Assembly (NCBI RefSeq): GCF_002943425.1
Contig: NZ_PTRA01000001.1
Location: forward strand, 3,651,573 to 3,715,572
Source of the DNA: Siphonobacter curvatus
Lineage (GTDB): Bacteria > Bacteroidota > Bacteroidia > Cytophagales > Spirosomataceae
Direction: 5' to 3'
DNA length: 64,000 nt
The position numbers and the translations under genes are program-made. This document shows positions 1 to 8,258 of the stretch, piece after piece; the stretch's first letter is position 1; each line of letters begins with the position of its first letter. Under the pieces are notes generated by a model, which was not told the origin of the DNA, ran no database searches, and saw nothing but the letters and a program-made list of their open reading frames with translations.

Positions 1-1214
1 CCCATCGATACCACGGGTGGCTCGATGGTACTGTCGAGTTTAACGGCCAGGCCGCTTTTCTCGGGTGACATCAATTCTTCCTGAATGGCTTTTGCCAGCG
101 TCTGATCTTCCGAAGACCAGGTCGGCAGCCCTACCTTTTTAATATTTTTGAAGGTCGCCTCGGCAATGGGCTTACTGAAATGTCCCGGCCAGGCCGAACC
201 CAGTATTTCGTAAGTGTACTTGGTATCAGTCATGATGGAGGCACCTTCCGCCATTTTCACGCCGTACTCAAATAACTGTTTGATTTTATCGTAACTCCGT
301 TCCCGGAAGTAATACCATACCGAAGCTTTGGAAGGCACCACGTTGGGCTGATCGCCCCCGTCCACGATCACGTAATGCGAGCGTTGTGTGGGCAACAGGT
401 GCTCCCGCTTAAAATTCCAGCCAATGTTCATCAGCTCTACCGCGTCCAGGGCACTGCGGCCTCGCCAGGGAGCACCGGCGGCGTGAGCGGCGGCTCCTTC
501 AAAATTGAACTTGACCGAAACCAGTCCGTTGTTACCGACATCTCCGTAGACAACCCCCAGATTATTTCCGACATGGGTGAAGATACAGGCGTCTACATCC
601 TTGAAATAACCGTCCCGAATGTAATACGCCTTGGTCCCTACCTGTTCTTCGGCCACACCCGGCCAAAGCATGAGCGTACCCGAAATCTTTTCCCGTTCCA
701 TGATTTTCTTCAGAGCCAGGGCCGCGGTAATATTCAGCGGATTGCCTGAATTATGGCCTTCCCCGTGGCCAGGGGCTCCGTCGATGATGGGATCGTGGTA
801 GGCGACGCCGGGCTTTTGCGAGGCTTTCGGAATACAGTCAATGTCCGAGCCAACGGCAATTTTAGGTTTTCCGCTACCCCAGGTTGCTGTCCAGGCCGTT
901 GGAATACCACCGATGCCGCGCTGAATGGTAAAGCCGTTTTTCTCCAGAACGCCCGTCAGGTACTTGGACGTCTCGTGCTCCTGAAAGCCCAGTTCGCCGA
1001 AGCTGAAGACCATGTCATTCATTTCGGCGGAGAAGTCTTTCATTTTATCAATTTCTGCCGCTAACTCCTGCTTGAGAGCCTCCAGCTTTTTAGCCGGGAT
1101 GAGCAGATTTGCCGTCGCTTCGGGAGCTTTCTTTTTGCGCTGGGCCGAGGCTATTCCGCAACCCATCGTTACCAGCAATACCAGCAGAGCCGGGATTGAA
1201 ATAGAAGATTTCAT
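1..1214 (-). CDS. M20-family amidohydrolase, AbgB-like, 3' end outside window
   Basis: The reading frame is open from an ATG at 1214 down to base 1, giving about 404 residues and no stop, so the C-terminus is cut off by the window edge. The N-terminus is a signal peptide ending near Ala-Ser-Ala-Gln, so the enzyme is probably periplasmic. The body follows the M20 metallopeptidase plan of the aminobenzoyl-glutamate utilization B type: a metal-site segment reading GHGEGHNSG, a GVAEEQVG segment carrying the usual glutamate pair, and a dimerization domain beginning around FNFEGAAAHAAG. Family members hydrolyse amide bonds of N-acylated amino acids; the substrate here cannot be read from sequence. 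AbgB proteins are about 480 residues, so roughly 80 are missing. It lies on the same strand as the zinc protease at 1546-3975, separated by 331 bases with two inverted repeats. Confidence 0.88.
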   Translation of the reverse strand, partial: MKSSISIPALLVLLVTMGCGIASAQRKKKAPEATANLLIPAKKLEALKQELAAEIDKMKDFSAEMNDMVFSFGELGFQEHETSKYLTGVLEKNGFTIQRGIGGIPTAWTATWGSGKPKIAVGSDIDCIPKASQKPGVAYHDPIIDGAPGHGEGHNSGNPLNITAALALKKIMEREKISGTLMLWPGVAEEQVGTKAYYIRDGYFKDVDACIFTHVGNNLGVVYGDVGNNGLVSVKFNFEGAAAHAAGAPWRGRSALDAVELMNIGWNFKREHLLPTQRSHYVIVDGGDQPNVVPSKASVWYYFRERSYDKIKQLFEYGVKMAEGASIMTDTKYTYEILGSAWPGHFSKPIAEATFKNIKKVGLPTWSSEDQTLAKAIQEELMSPEKSGLAVKLDSTIEPPVVSM

Positions 1215-1251
1215 GGATGGTTTTGGTTTAGGATGATGGATCGTTGATTGA

Positions 1252-1291
1252 ATCCGCACGTTCCAAATTTTTAGTTTTAGAACGTGCGGAT
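1252..1291. repeat. 12-bp perfect inverted repeat upstream of the M20 gene
   Basis: The arms atccgcacgttc (1252-1263) and gaacgtgcggat (1280-1291) are perfectly complementary with a 16-base AT-rich loop. The repeat lies 38 bases upstream of the ATG at 1214, on the promoter side of the minus-strand M20 gene. There is no clear T-run after it on the minus strand, so an operator or leader hairpin is as likely as a terminator. Confidence 0.55.
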
Positions 1292-1408
1292 GACTTTTTG
1301 AATAGAAGGTTTTAAGCGTTCGAAGGGAACGCCTCTGGAATTCGTAGGCCGTGTACGGTACCCTGTATGGGCACTTGTATCGGTTTGGAAGGTAGCTATC
1401 AACGGCTA

Positions 1409-1448
1409 GTACAAGTGGTACAGCTTTGGAAACCAGCACCACTTGTAC
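1409..1448. repeat. 11-bp perfect inverted repeat in the 1215-1545 gap
   Basis: Arms gtacaagtggt (1409-1419) and accacttgtac (1438-1448) pair perfectly around an 18-base loop. It sits about 100 bases past the stop codon of the zinc protease (minus strand), so it may form a 3' hairpin for that transcript, or it may be part of the REP-like segment that follows to 1520. Confidence 0.5.
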
Positions 1449-1455
1449 GGGTCTC

Positions 1456-1525
1456 CTTTCTTCCATCCAACCCCAACCCGAAGGAGTTTAATCTGCATAG
1501 CCCCGTATACCATGTGGGGATTCAA
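1456..1525. repeat. REP-like palindromic segment
   Basis: The segment contains the core ccgtataccatgtgggg (1503-1519), which recurs with one base deleted at 18873-18888 in another intergenic gap. The flanking layout (a short CCC/GGG hairpin, then an 'atagcc'-type link, then a second GG-rich arm) also resembles the palindrome at 9755-9806. Calling these members of one dispersed repeat family is inference from three copies in this window. Confidence 0.4.
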
Positions 1526-1545
1526 ATAGCCCTGATAGGCAGCCC

Positions 1546-3975
1546 CTACCATTCACAGCTATACGCATCGAAGCTACCGATGGGGGCTCCGTCGGGTTCT
1601 TTTGAGGGAGGCGTAATCACCACCGTTTCCGGGCTACTTTCAAACTGCTGAATCTGGGCCAGAGCAAATTGATACTGAGCTTTTTGATTGCCGTCACTCG
1701 TAGTTGCTTTTCCCAACCACGCCTTCAATTCCTGCAGTTTCAGCGTAGCTACAGCCCGTACTTGGTTAGCTGCATCTTTATTAGCTGCCAGTTGAATAAG
1801 CTGATCGAGTACGGCACCGTTCACCACGCGTTGTACTTCACCCGCGTAGCCTGCCTGGGGGGCCGACTTCCAGGTGGTTTCTACTACTTTATCTACTACT
1901 TCGCTGAAATCGGGCAAGCTGCTATCAATGGCATGATTTCCAATCAAACGGGCGGCCCGTTCGTGTTGCAGGACGAATCGCAGCGTCATTCCTGCCGCAG
2001 CTTCAGCGGGAGCCAAGGGATCGAAGGTCAGACCCGTACGGTCTTTGAAAACCTCCCGGTAATTTTCGTTGAAGCCATACGGACGTGGCGGAATCAGTTT
2101 GATGATGTTAGCGGGCAGTACGAGTTCTTCCGGTTTCAGGGTCGCCATCAAGGCATCCAGGGCCTGCCGCTGCTCGGCTCCACTCACGTACTCCATCACC
2201 TTCTGCTTATCGCCACGAACGGCGTAGGTGTAAAATACGCCGCCTACTACCTTACTGGCCGCTTCCACCTGATAGCGATGAAACAGGTACAGAGGGACGA
2301 GGGCTTCTTCCAACGTAGCCATTGGAGCACCAACAGGAATTTTCTTCTCGCTGAAATTCGACAAAGCAATCCGGCGTACCTGCATCACCCGATTCAACTC
2401 TTCTACCGAATTTTTACCATTGTCCCATAAGTGCGTAATGGGATGAGCCGATCCTTCGGGCCGTCCATCCTGATCACTCAGGAACAGAAAGCCTTTGTCG
2501 ATGTAATCATCAATGATCTTCTTGAGTCCCTTCTTTTCTTCCTCTTTGTTTTTGAATTCCCGGTAGGCGTAGTTAATGGCAATCTTATCCCAATCACCAA
2601 TCTGCTTGGTATATGCATCGGACAGACTTAGCTTATTTTGCCCCATGATACGCACCAGCGGGTGCGGATAATCCATGACGGAAGCCCGGTCGTTTTGGTT
2701 GGAAGCGTAGTTGTGGGGTAAGCCGAGGGTATGACCCGTCTCATGGGCCCCGAGTTGCCGCAGACGGGCCAGAGCCATTTCTTCGGCTTCTTTACTGGGT
2801 TTGTCGCCTTCGTATTCGCCCACCAGTCCATTGGCAATCAGGTAGTCCTGACGTACCCGTAGGGAACCCAGCGTCACTTTTCCTTTGATGATTTCACCCG
2901 TCCGTGGATCGGCGACGCTGAAGCCATACGACCAGCCCCGCGTCGAACGGTGTACCCATTGCACGAGGTTGTAGCGAATATCCATCGGATCGGCGGTATC
3001 GGGCAGTACTTTCACCTGAAAGGCATTCTTAAAACCCGCAGCTTCGTAGGCCTGATTCCACCAGGAAATGCCGTCCATCAAAGCCGAGCGAATGGGCTCG
3101 GGAGCACCGGGGTCCATGTAGTAAACAATCGGCTTGATGGGTTCAGAGACCGCCGCATTGGGGTTTTTCTTTTGCAAGCGATGCCGACGAATGTAGCGTT
3201 TGGCAATGGGCGTACTAAAGGGTGAGGAGTAGTCAAAAAACTCAATGGAATTGATGCCCGCCCGGGGATCAAACTCGCGGGGCTGATACCCGGCATCGGG
3301 CAATTTAATGAACGAGTAATGTTCCCGAATCGTGATGGCGTTTGGCGTCGGTACGACTTCCCGCAGAAACGGACCGGCCTGTTCGCCCGTTAGCGTCAGG
3401 GTTACTTCTACTTCCGTATTTTCCGGGAAATTCTTCGTGTAGGGCAGGTAGAACGCACAACGGCTGGGGTCCAGACGAAACACACCCTGCTTGGCTCGGG
3501 CAATCGCCGAAGCGGCTTCGTACCCATCACGTAGGTAAAAGTTAGTGGCATCAACTAGTACGGACTTCCCTTCTTCGGCCATGACATCAAAACCCCAGAG
3601 TACGGATTGAGCGAACGACTGCTCGACGGCCCGCATTTCCATTTTATCGCCCGAGGTCGCACGGTACCCGTAATTCTGTTCGACCATCAGTACTTTCGGG
3701 CCCGACCGTTGAAACTTGATGATTTTTCCGGCACTGATTTTTCCACGATCCAGGCCGATGTCGTTGGAACCGATACCGGCGGGCAAGGCCGTATGAAAAA
3801 GAATTTCCGTATCCAGTTTGTCGATCTCCAGATACATTTTCCCTTTTTTGGCGTCCCAGTACAGATTCAGATAACCCGGCATTTTTTGCAGGCCCGTCGT
3901 AGCTCCGGAGATGCCCTGAGCCCAGAGATTGAACGAAAAGGCCAGGGATACGCCCAGTAAGAAAAGTTTACGCAT
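1546..3975 (-). CDS. Zinc-dependent metalloprotease (metzincin-type, DUF5117/DUF4953-like)
   Basis: This is an 809-residue exported protein with a signal peptide ending near residue 19 (NLWAQ). The zinc site HETGHTLGLPH begins at His411 and gives the full metzincin pattern HExxHxxGxxH, with a Met-turn candidate shortly after in ASVMDYPHP. The N-terminal 200 residues match the beta-rich domain that precedes the protease domain in the large Bacteroidota family annotated as zinc-dependent metalloprotease with DUF5117 and DUF4953. The family acts outside the cytoplasm on peptides or proteins; its substrates are generally unknown. The length is normal for the family. The start is supported by the signal peptide. 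The region upstream to 4124 is AT-rich and probably holds its promoter. Confidence 0.88.
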   Translation of the reverse strand: MRKLFLLGVSLAFSFNLWAQGISGATTGLQKMPGYLNLYWDAKKGKMYLEIDKLDTEILFHTALPAGIGSNDIGLDRGKISAGKIIKFQRSGPKVLMVEQNYGYRATSGDKMEMRAVEQSFAQSVLWGFDVMAEEGKSVLVDATNFYLRDGYEAASAIARAKQGVFRLDPSRCAFYLPYTKNFPENTEVEVTLTLTGEQAGPFLREVVPTPNAITIREHYSFIKLPDAGYQPREFDPRAGINSIEFFDYSSPFSTPIAKRYIRRHRLQKKNPNAAVSEPIKPIVYYMDPGAPEPIRSALMDGISWWNQAYEAAGFKNAFQVKVLPDTADPMDIRYNLVQWVHRSTRGWSYGFSVADPRTGEIIKGKVTLGSLRVRQDYLIANGLVGEYEGDKPSKEAEEMALARLRQLGAHETGHTLGLPHNYASNQNDRASVMDYPHPLVRIMGQNKLSLSDAYTKQIGDWDKIAINYAYREFKNKEEEKKGLKKIIDDYIDKGFLFLSDQDGRPEGSAHPITHLWDNGKNSVEELNRVMQVRRIALSNFSEKKIPVGAPMATLEEALVPLYLFHRYQVEAASKVVGGVFYTYAVRGDKQKVMEYVSGAEQRQALDALMATLKPEELVLPANIIKLIPPRPYGFNENYREVFKDRTGLTFDPLAPAEAAAGMTLRFVLQHERAARLIGNHAIDSSLPDFSEVVDKVVETTWKSAPQAGYAGEVQRVVNGAVLDQLIQLAANKDAANQVRAVATLKLQELKAWLGKATTSDGNQKAQYQFALAQIQQFESSPETVVITPPSKEPDGAPIGSFDAYSCEW

Positions 3976-4204
3976 ACGAATAATTTTAAGAGGAAATCAA
4001 AATGGAAAGATGGGTACTCTTACAAATAAACTATGGCTGATTACTACATCTACAAAACAAAATTTAGATTAATCAGCTTTTCACCGTCAATAATACAAAG
4101 GATCGGGTTTCAAATTTTCAGAATTGCGATTAATCCTGAAATTAATCCGTCCATTCTCTAAAGTTTGTGCTTCTTTCGCGAAGAAATTGAAGAATCTTAC
4201 GCCT

Positions 4205-4573
4205 ATGAACATTCTGGAGCTCGACCATGTGGCCCTGTACGTGGCTGATGCCGAACAAAGCATACAGTTTTACCGGGACGTGCTGGAGTTAGAACCCCTA
4301 CCCCGCCCCGCTTTCGACTTCCCAGGAGCCTGGTTTAGTTTAGGTGGCAACAAACAGTTACACCTGTTGGGCAATCGGGCGGAACCGCTGGAAGAAACCG
4401 TACTGGGTTCCCGAAAAAATCATTTTGCCGTAAAAGTGGCCGATATAGAAGAAACCGAAGCGTTTCTTCGCAGCAAGGGACTGACCTTCAGAGGCCCCAA
4501 GGCCCGACCCGACGGTATTCGCCAGATTTTCCTGCAGGATCCGGATGGATACTGGCTGGAATTAAATGAATAG
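4205..4573 (+). CDS. VOC-family (glyoxalase/bleomycin-resistance fold) protein
   Basis: This is a 122-residue protein of two beta-alpha-beta-beta-beta modules, the usual size for a single-chain vicinal oxygen chelate protein. It opens with ELDHVALYVADAEQSIQFYRD and ends with a DPDGYWLELNE strand. Candidate metal ligands are the His of DHVAL, the His of KNHFAVKV and the Glu of LELNE. The frame stays open upstream to a TTG at 4124, but those extra 27 residues are basic and unlike the family, so the ATG at 4205 is chosen. Family members include glyoxalases, dioxygenases and resistance proteins; the reaction here is not identifiable. It converges on pdxJ across a shared terminator. Confidence 0.85.
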   Translation: MNILELDHVALYVADAEQSIQFYRDVLELEPLPRPAFDFPGAWFSLGGNKQLHLLGNRAEPLEETVLGSRKNHFAVKVADIEETEAFLRSKGLTFRGPKARPDGIRQIFLQDPDGYWLELNE

Positions 4574-4635
4574 TTTTTGCGGCTTCCAACGCTTTGGGTC
4601 TTTTTAGCGTCTAATGGAAAGCAACAGTTTTGAAG

Positions 4636-4660
4636 TACCTCTCTTGTACATAGAGAGGTA
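4636..4660. repeat. Small hairpin downstream of the VOC gene
   Basis: Arms tacctctc (4636-4643) and gagaggta (4653-4660) pair over a 9-base loop, just before the stronger terminator at 4674. It may be the first of two tandem 3' hairpins. Confidence 0.35.
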
Positions 4661-4673
4661 TCGACTTATTAGC

Positions 4674-4703
4674 AAAAAAGCTCCGTTTCCACGGAGCTTT
4701 TTT
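4674..4703. terminator. Bidirectional intrinsic terminator between the VOC gene and pdxJ
   Basis: The stem aaaaaagctccgt / acggagctttttt is 13 bp and perfect with a 4-base loop, with A-run on one side and T-run on the other. It can therefore terminate both the plus-strand VOC gene and the minus-strand pdxJ gene that converge here. Confidence 0.9.
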
Positions 4704-4725
4704 CTTATTCTTACGTAAGGGAATG

Positions 4726-5457
4726 TTAGATCAAACCTGCTTTCGCTTCCCGTAAATAGAGCTGAATCGTATTCTCTAATCCATAATACAGCGCATCGCA
4801 GATGAGGGCGTGACCGATGGACACTTCCAGCAAGCCCGGAATATTCTGCTGAAAATACCGCAGGTTGTCCAGACTCAAATCATGACCGGCATTGATTCCA
4901 AGTCCTAAGGCATTGGCCCGTTCCGCCGCTTTGATAAAGGAATTCAGTGCCAGCGACTGATCAATGGAGTATTGGTGAGCGTAAGGTTCCGTATACAATT
5001 CAATGCGGTCCGCACCCGTTTCCGCCGCTCCTTCCACCATGCGTTCGTCGGCATCGACGAAAATAGACGTACGAATACCCGCTTCCTTGAACATACCTAC
5101 CAGATCAATCAATCGGCTGCGGTGCTCAATCGTATCCCAACCCGCGTTGGAGGTTACTGCTCCCAATGCATCGGGTACCAGCGTTACCTGAGCGGGCTTT
5201 ACCTGCAGTACCAGGTCCACAAATTTCTTTTCGGTTGGGTTGCCCTCAATGTTGAATTCCGTCGTCAGTACCTGACTCAAATCCAGCACATCCTGGTAGC
5301 GAATGTGCCGTTCGTCGGGCCGGGGGTGTACCGTAATCCCCTCCGCTCCAAAGCGTTCGCAATCCAGTGCTACTTTAACAACATTGGGATTATTTCCACC
5401 GCGGGAATTACGCAGGGTGGCTACTTTATTAATGTTTACCGAAAGACGCGTAGGCAT
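4726..5457 (-). CDS. pdxJ: Pyridoxine 5'-phosphate synthase
   Basis: PdxJ condenses 3-amino-1-hydroxyacetone phosphate with 1-deoxy-D-xylulose 5-phosphate to make pyridoxine 5'-phosphate, the last ring-forming step of the DXP-dependent vitamin B6 pathway in the cytoplasm. The 243-residue protein starts [20 protein letters not shown], the standard family N-terminus. Residues matching the catalytic set of the E. coli enzyme are visible at His44 (TVHPRPDER), Glu71 (NIEGN) and His192 (NAGHDLS). The frame runs on upstream to 5574, but that extension has no family counterpart, so the ATG at 5457 is used. It converges on the VOC gene. Confidence 0.96.
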   Translation of the reverse strand: MPTRLSVNINKVATLRNSRGGNNPNVVKVALDCERFGAEGITVHPRPDERHIRYQDVLDLSQVLTTEFNIEGNPTEKKFVDLVLQVKPAQVTLVPDALGAVTSNAGWDTIEHRSRLIDLVGMFKEAGIRTSIFVDADERMVEGAAETGADRIELYTEPYAHQYSIDQSLALNSFIKAAERANALGLGINAGHDLSLDNLRYFQQNIPGLLEVSIGHALICDALYYGLENTIQLYLREAKAGLI

Positions 5458-5628
5458 AGACTGGATGATAAGCAGGGGATCACTGCGAAAAAACCCCTTC
5501 TGCGGTTGAGATTTTGTAACTTTGCAGCGTGGAGAACCATTCTTTGCGAAGAACAGTTCTAAATAACGCCCCAAATATTGCGGTAAATCTCTTGTAATTT
5601 CTATAGACCACCCCTGAATTTTTAGGTC

Positions 5629-6075
5629 ATGTCACTCAAATCAACCATTGAAGCTCAAATCAAGTCAGCGATGCTGGCTAAAAATCAAGCCCGTTTATTA
5701 GCCTTGCGGGCCATTAAATCGGCTATTTTACTGGAAGAAACGGCCGGAACGGCCCACGAATTAACGCCGGAGCAGGAAACAAAAATTCTAATGAAGGCCG
5801 TCAAGCAACGGAAAGATTCCGCGGAAACCTACGTAAGCAATGGTCGTCAGGAATTGGCCGATAAAGAGTACAGCGAAATCGCCGTTATCGAGGAGTTCCT
5901 ACCCAAAATGCTGACGGAAGAGGAGCTGAAAGCCCGTTTACAGGAAATCATCACTCGCCTAGGAGCCAGTGGCCCCAGCGATTTAGGTAAAGTGATGGGC
6001 GTAGCCACCAAGGAACTGGCGGGCCTGGCGGAAGGAAAAACGATCTCGGCTACGGTGAAACAGTTGCTGAGCTAG
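5629..6075 (+). CDS. GatB/YqeY domain protein
   Basis: This 148-residue protein consists entirely of a YqeY domain, a helical domain related to the C-terminal tail of the GatB subunit of glutamyl/aspartyl-tRNA amidotransferase. Recognisable segments are the N-terminal [20 protein letters not shown] and the later [13 protein letters not shown] and [17 protein letters not shown]. The GatB relation suggests tRNA binding, but the cellular role of stand-alone YqeY proteins is not established. It is the first gene of a same-strand run (YqeY, CvpA-like, rlmN) with a 282-base repeat-containing gap before the next gene. Confidence 0.9.
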   Translation: MSLKSTIEAQIKSAMLAKNQARLLALRAIKSAILLEETAGTAHELTPEQETKILMKAVKQRKDSAETYVSNGRQELADKEYSEIAVIEEFLPKMLTEEELKARLQEIITRLGASGPSDLGKVMGVATKELAGLAEGKTISATVKQLLS

Positions 6076-6095
6076 TATTGAAGTTTGATCGTTTC

Positions 6096-6325
6096 AGATT
6101 TGAAGTTTGATTGGTTTAAAGTCGTTTGAAGAAAAATTTGGGACTTGGTTCGTTTGTATGGGTTTGAAAAGTGGTAGGGTATGACGGGCCGTGAACAGGC
6201 GAAAACGGGCTGGATTACAGGCAGGAATCGAAGGGATGCTTCTTTCTGATTCTCAGAAGTAGAAAGTCCCAGGGCCTTCCGACCCCCACTCAAACGTTAA
6301 ACCAATCAAACCTCAAATTCAAAAC
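6096..6325. repeat. Imperfect inverted repeat built of TTTGA-type units
   Basis: The left arm includes tttgattggtttaa at 6106-6119 and the right arm includes its exact reverse complement at 6297-6310. The similarity extends imperfectly to about 35 bases on each side. Between them lie about 175 bases without a supported gene. A compositionally similar pair of arms occurs at 15545-15712, so this may be a dispersed MITE-like or structural intergenic element. Confidence 0.5.
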
Positions 6326-6357
6326 TCATTCAAACCCTACCCGCACGTACCCACTGT

Positions 6358-6897
6358 ATGAATTTTAATTTTCTTGACCTGCTTCTACTCGTGCCGCTCG
6401 CTTATGGAGCGTACACGGGCTTTCGACGGGGCGTACTGGTCGAGATTATTGCGGTTATTGCTTTTGTCGTTTCGCTTATATTGGGTTTTAAACTTTTGAA
6501 CGAAGCGATTGCCTTTGTATCCCCTTACGTGGGTGAAACCGTAGGCCGTAAATTTCTCCCGTACATCGGATTTTCGAGCATTTTCGTGCTGGTCATTTTT
6601 ACCATCAATCGCTTTGGATGGCTGCTGCGGAGAAGCCTCCGCTACACGATTTTCGGCAGTTTCGACAGTATGGCTGGAGCCGTAGTGGGTCTGTTCACGT
6701 ATGCCTTTGGTATCAGCGTTTTTTTGTGGCTGTTACAGGCACTGGGCATGGGCTTTCCCAACCGCGAACAGATGACGGGCAGTTATGTCTATCCGGTAAT
6801 CCGGCCTTTCGCACCGAAAGTGTTGGATAAAGTATCCGACGCCATTCCCAAGCGGGATCGACTCATTGAAAAAGTCGAAGAGTTGCGAAAAGAATAA
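6358..6897 (+). CDS. CvpA-family inner-membrane protein
   Basis: This is a 179-residue protein with four predicted membrane segments (about residues 4-20, 26-48, 65-84 and 100-125) and a charged C-terminal tail. It begins with FLDLLLLVPLAYGAYTGFRRG, which matches the CvpA family signature of a first helix followed by a GxxRG turn. CvpA was named for colicin V production in E. coli and is linked to envelope homeostasis; its molecular function in Bacteroidota is unknown. It precedes rlmN by 60 bases on the same strand and is probably co-transcribed with it. Confidence 0.88.
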   Translation: MNFNFLDLLLLVPLAYGAYTGFRRGVLVEIIAVIAFVVSLILGFKLLNEAIAFVSPYVGETVGRKFLPYIGFSSIFVLVIFTINRFGWLLRRSLRYTIFGSFDSMAGAVVGLFTYAFGISVFLWLLQALGMGFPNREQMTGSYVYPVIRPFAPKVLDKVSDAIPKRDRLIEKVEELRKE

Positions 6898-6957
6898 CCG
6901 CACTGGAACCCAATACCTTAGAAAGCAGTTGCACCAACGTATTACCAAAAACGAGCA

Positions 6958-8022
6958 ATGGACACCATCGTTAAACAAGATATTCGTAAGCTCTCGGCAG
7001 AGGGGTTGAAGGCCTTTTTGGTCGAACAGGGAGAACAGGGATTCCGGGCGAAGCAGATTCTGGAATGGCTGTGGAAAAAGTCCGCCCGTAGTTTTGAGGA
7101 AATGACCAATCTTTCCAAGAAAACGCGGGAATTGCTCGAGACTCACTTTGAAATTCGTCCCCTAAGCGTTGCGAAAGAGCAAATTTCAAGCGATAAAACC
7201 ATTAAATCGGCTTTCCGGCTCTACGACGGGAAACTGATTGAAGGCGTACTAATCCCCGCCGACGACCGAATGACGGCCTGCGTATCCAGTCAGGTAGGCT
7301 GCTCACTGACGTGTAAGTTTTGTGCGACGGGTTACATGGATCGCGAACGCAACCTGGACCCGGCTGAAATCTACGATCAGGTGGTCACGATCAAGAACCA
7401 GGCCGAACAAAAATACGGTCAACCCCTAACCAACATCGTGTACATGGGCATGGGCGAACCTCTGCTCAACTACGCGAACGTGCTGAAGTCGGTGGATCAT
7501 ATCACTTCGCCGGAAGGGCTGAACATGTCACCCAAACGCATTACCGTCAGTACGGCGGGTATCGCCAAGATGATTCAGAAGCTGGGTGATGACGGGGTGA
7601 AATTCAATCTGGCCCTTTCGCTGCACGCTGCTAACGACAGCAAGCGGAATCAGATTATGCCCATCAACGAAAGCAATACGTTGGTAGCTTTGAAAGATGC
7701 CCTGAAGTATTTCTATAATAAAACGGGGAATAAGATTACGCTGGAGTATATTCTCTTTTATAACTTCAACGATTCGGTGGAGGATGCGAAGGAACTTTGG
7801 AATTTTGCCAAACACATTCCGAATGCCCACATCAACATCATCGAGTACAATCCCATCGAAAACGCTCAGTATAAGAATACTGACCCGCAGACGCTGGCCA
7901 AATTTGCCCGCTTCATCGAGCAGAAGAATATCCCGATTACGGTTCGTCGTAGCCGTGGAAAAGACATCGATGCCGCCTGCGGTCAGCTGGCGACGAAAAC
8001 AGCGCCGGTAACGGTTGAATAA
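6958..8022 (+). CDS. rlmN: 23S rRNA (adenine(2503)-C(2))-methyltransferase
   Basis: RlmN is a radical-SAM enzyme that methylates C2 of A2503 in 23S rRNA, and of A37 in some tRNAs. The 354-residue protein has the radical-SAM motif CxxxCxxC as Cys115, Cys119 and Cys122 in GCSLTCKFCATG. The SAM-binding GMGEPLLNY segment follows. The conserved C-terminal cysteine (Cys341, in DAACGQLA), which forms the transient RNA cross-link in the family mechanism, is present. The length is typical, and the start is supported by the conserved N-terminal helical accessory domain. Confidence 0.97.
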   Translation: MDTIVKQDIRKLSAEGLKAFLVEQGEQGFRAKQILEWLWKKSARSFEEMTNLSKKTRELLETHFEIRPLSVAKEQISSDKTIKSAFRLYDGKLIEGVLIPADDRMTACVSSQVGCSLTCKFCATGYMDRERNLDPAEIYDQVVTIKNQAEQKYGQPLTNIVYMGMGEPLLNYANVLKSVDHITSPEGLNMSPKRITVSTAGIAKMIQKLGDDGVKFNLALSLHAANDSKRNQIMPINESNTLVALKDALKYFYNKTGNKITLEYILFYNFNDSVEDAKELWNFAKHIPNAHINIIEYNPIENAQYKNTDPQTLAKFARFIEQKNIPITVRRSRGKDIDAACGQLATKTAPVTVE

Positions 8023-8258
8023 TTTCTAAATTTGTTTCTTTTCGTAAAAATTCTGTATTTCCGGCACCATTCCGAAGGATACGCTGGAGAAACCGCCCAA
8101 CTCTCAGCGAACGATTGGCGAAAGTCCTATTTCCCCAATCGTTACGCGAGCATACGTTTCGGGTTAGAGGTCCCCTATCCATAGAGTCTTAACAATTCCT
8201 TAACATTAGGCCCGATCCCTTTCCGTAGCTTCGCGTCAAAATAGCCCCCTAACTCCTT

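Noticed and set aside
1669..2430. 253-codon open frame on the plus strand
   Set aside because: It lies entirely antisense to the zinc protease gene, whose motifs are unmistakable; the translation has no family resemblance.
4972..5562. 196-codon open frame on the plus strand
   Set aside because: Antisense to pdxJ, which has all catalytic residues in place.
6072..6293. 73-codon frame on the minus strand
   Set aside because: It spans the intergenic inverted repeat and shows no protein-like features.
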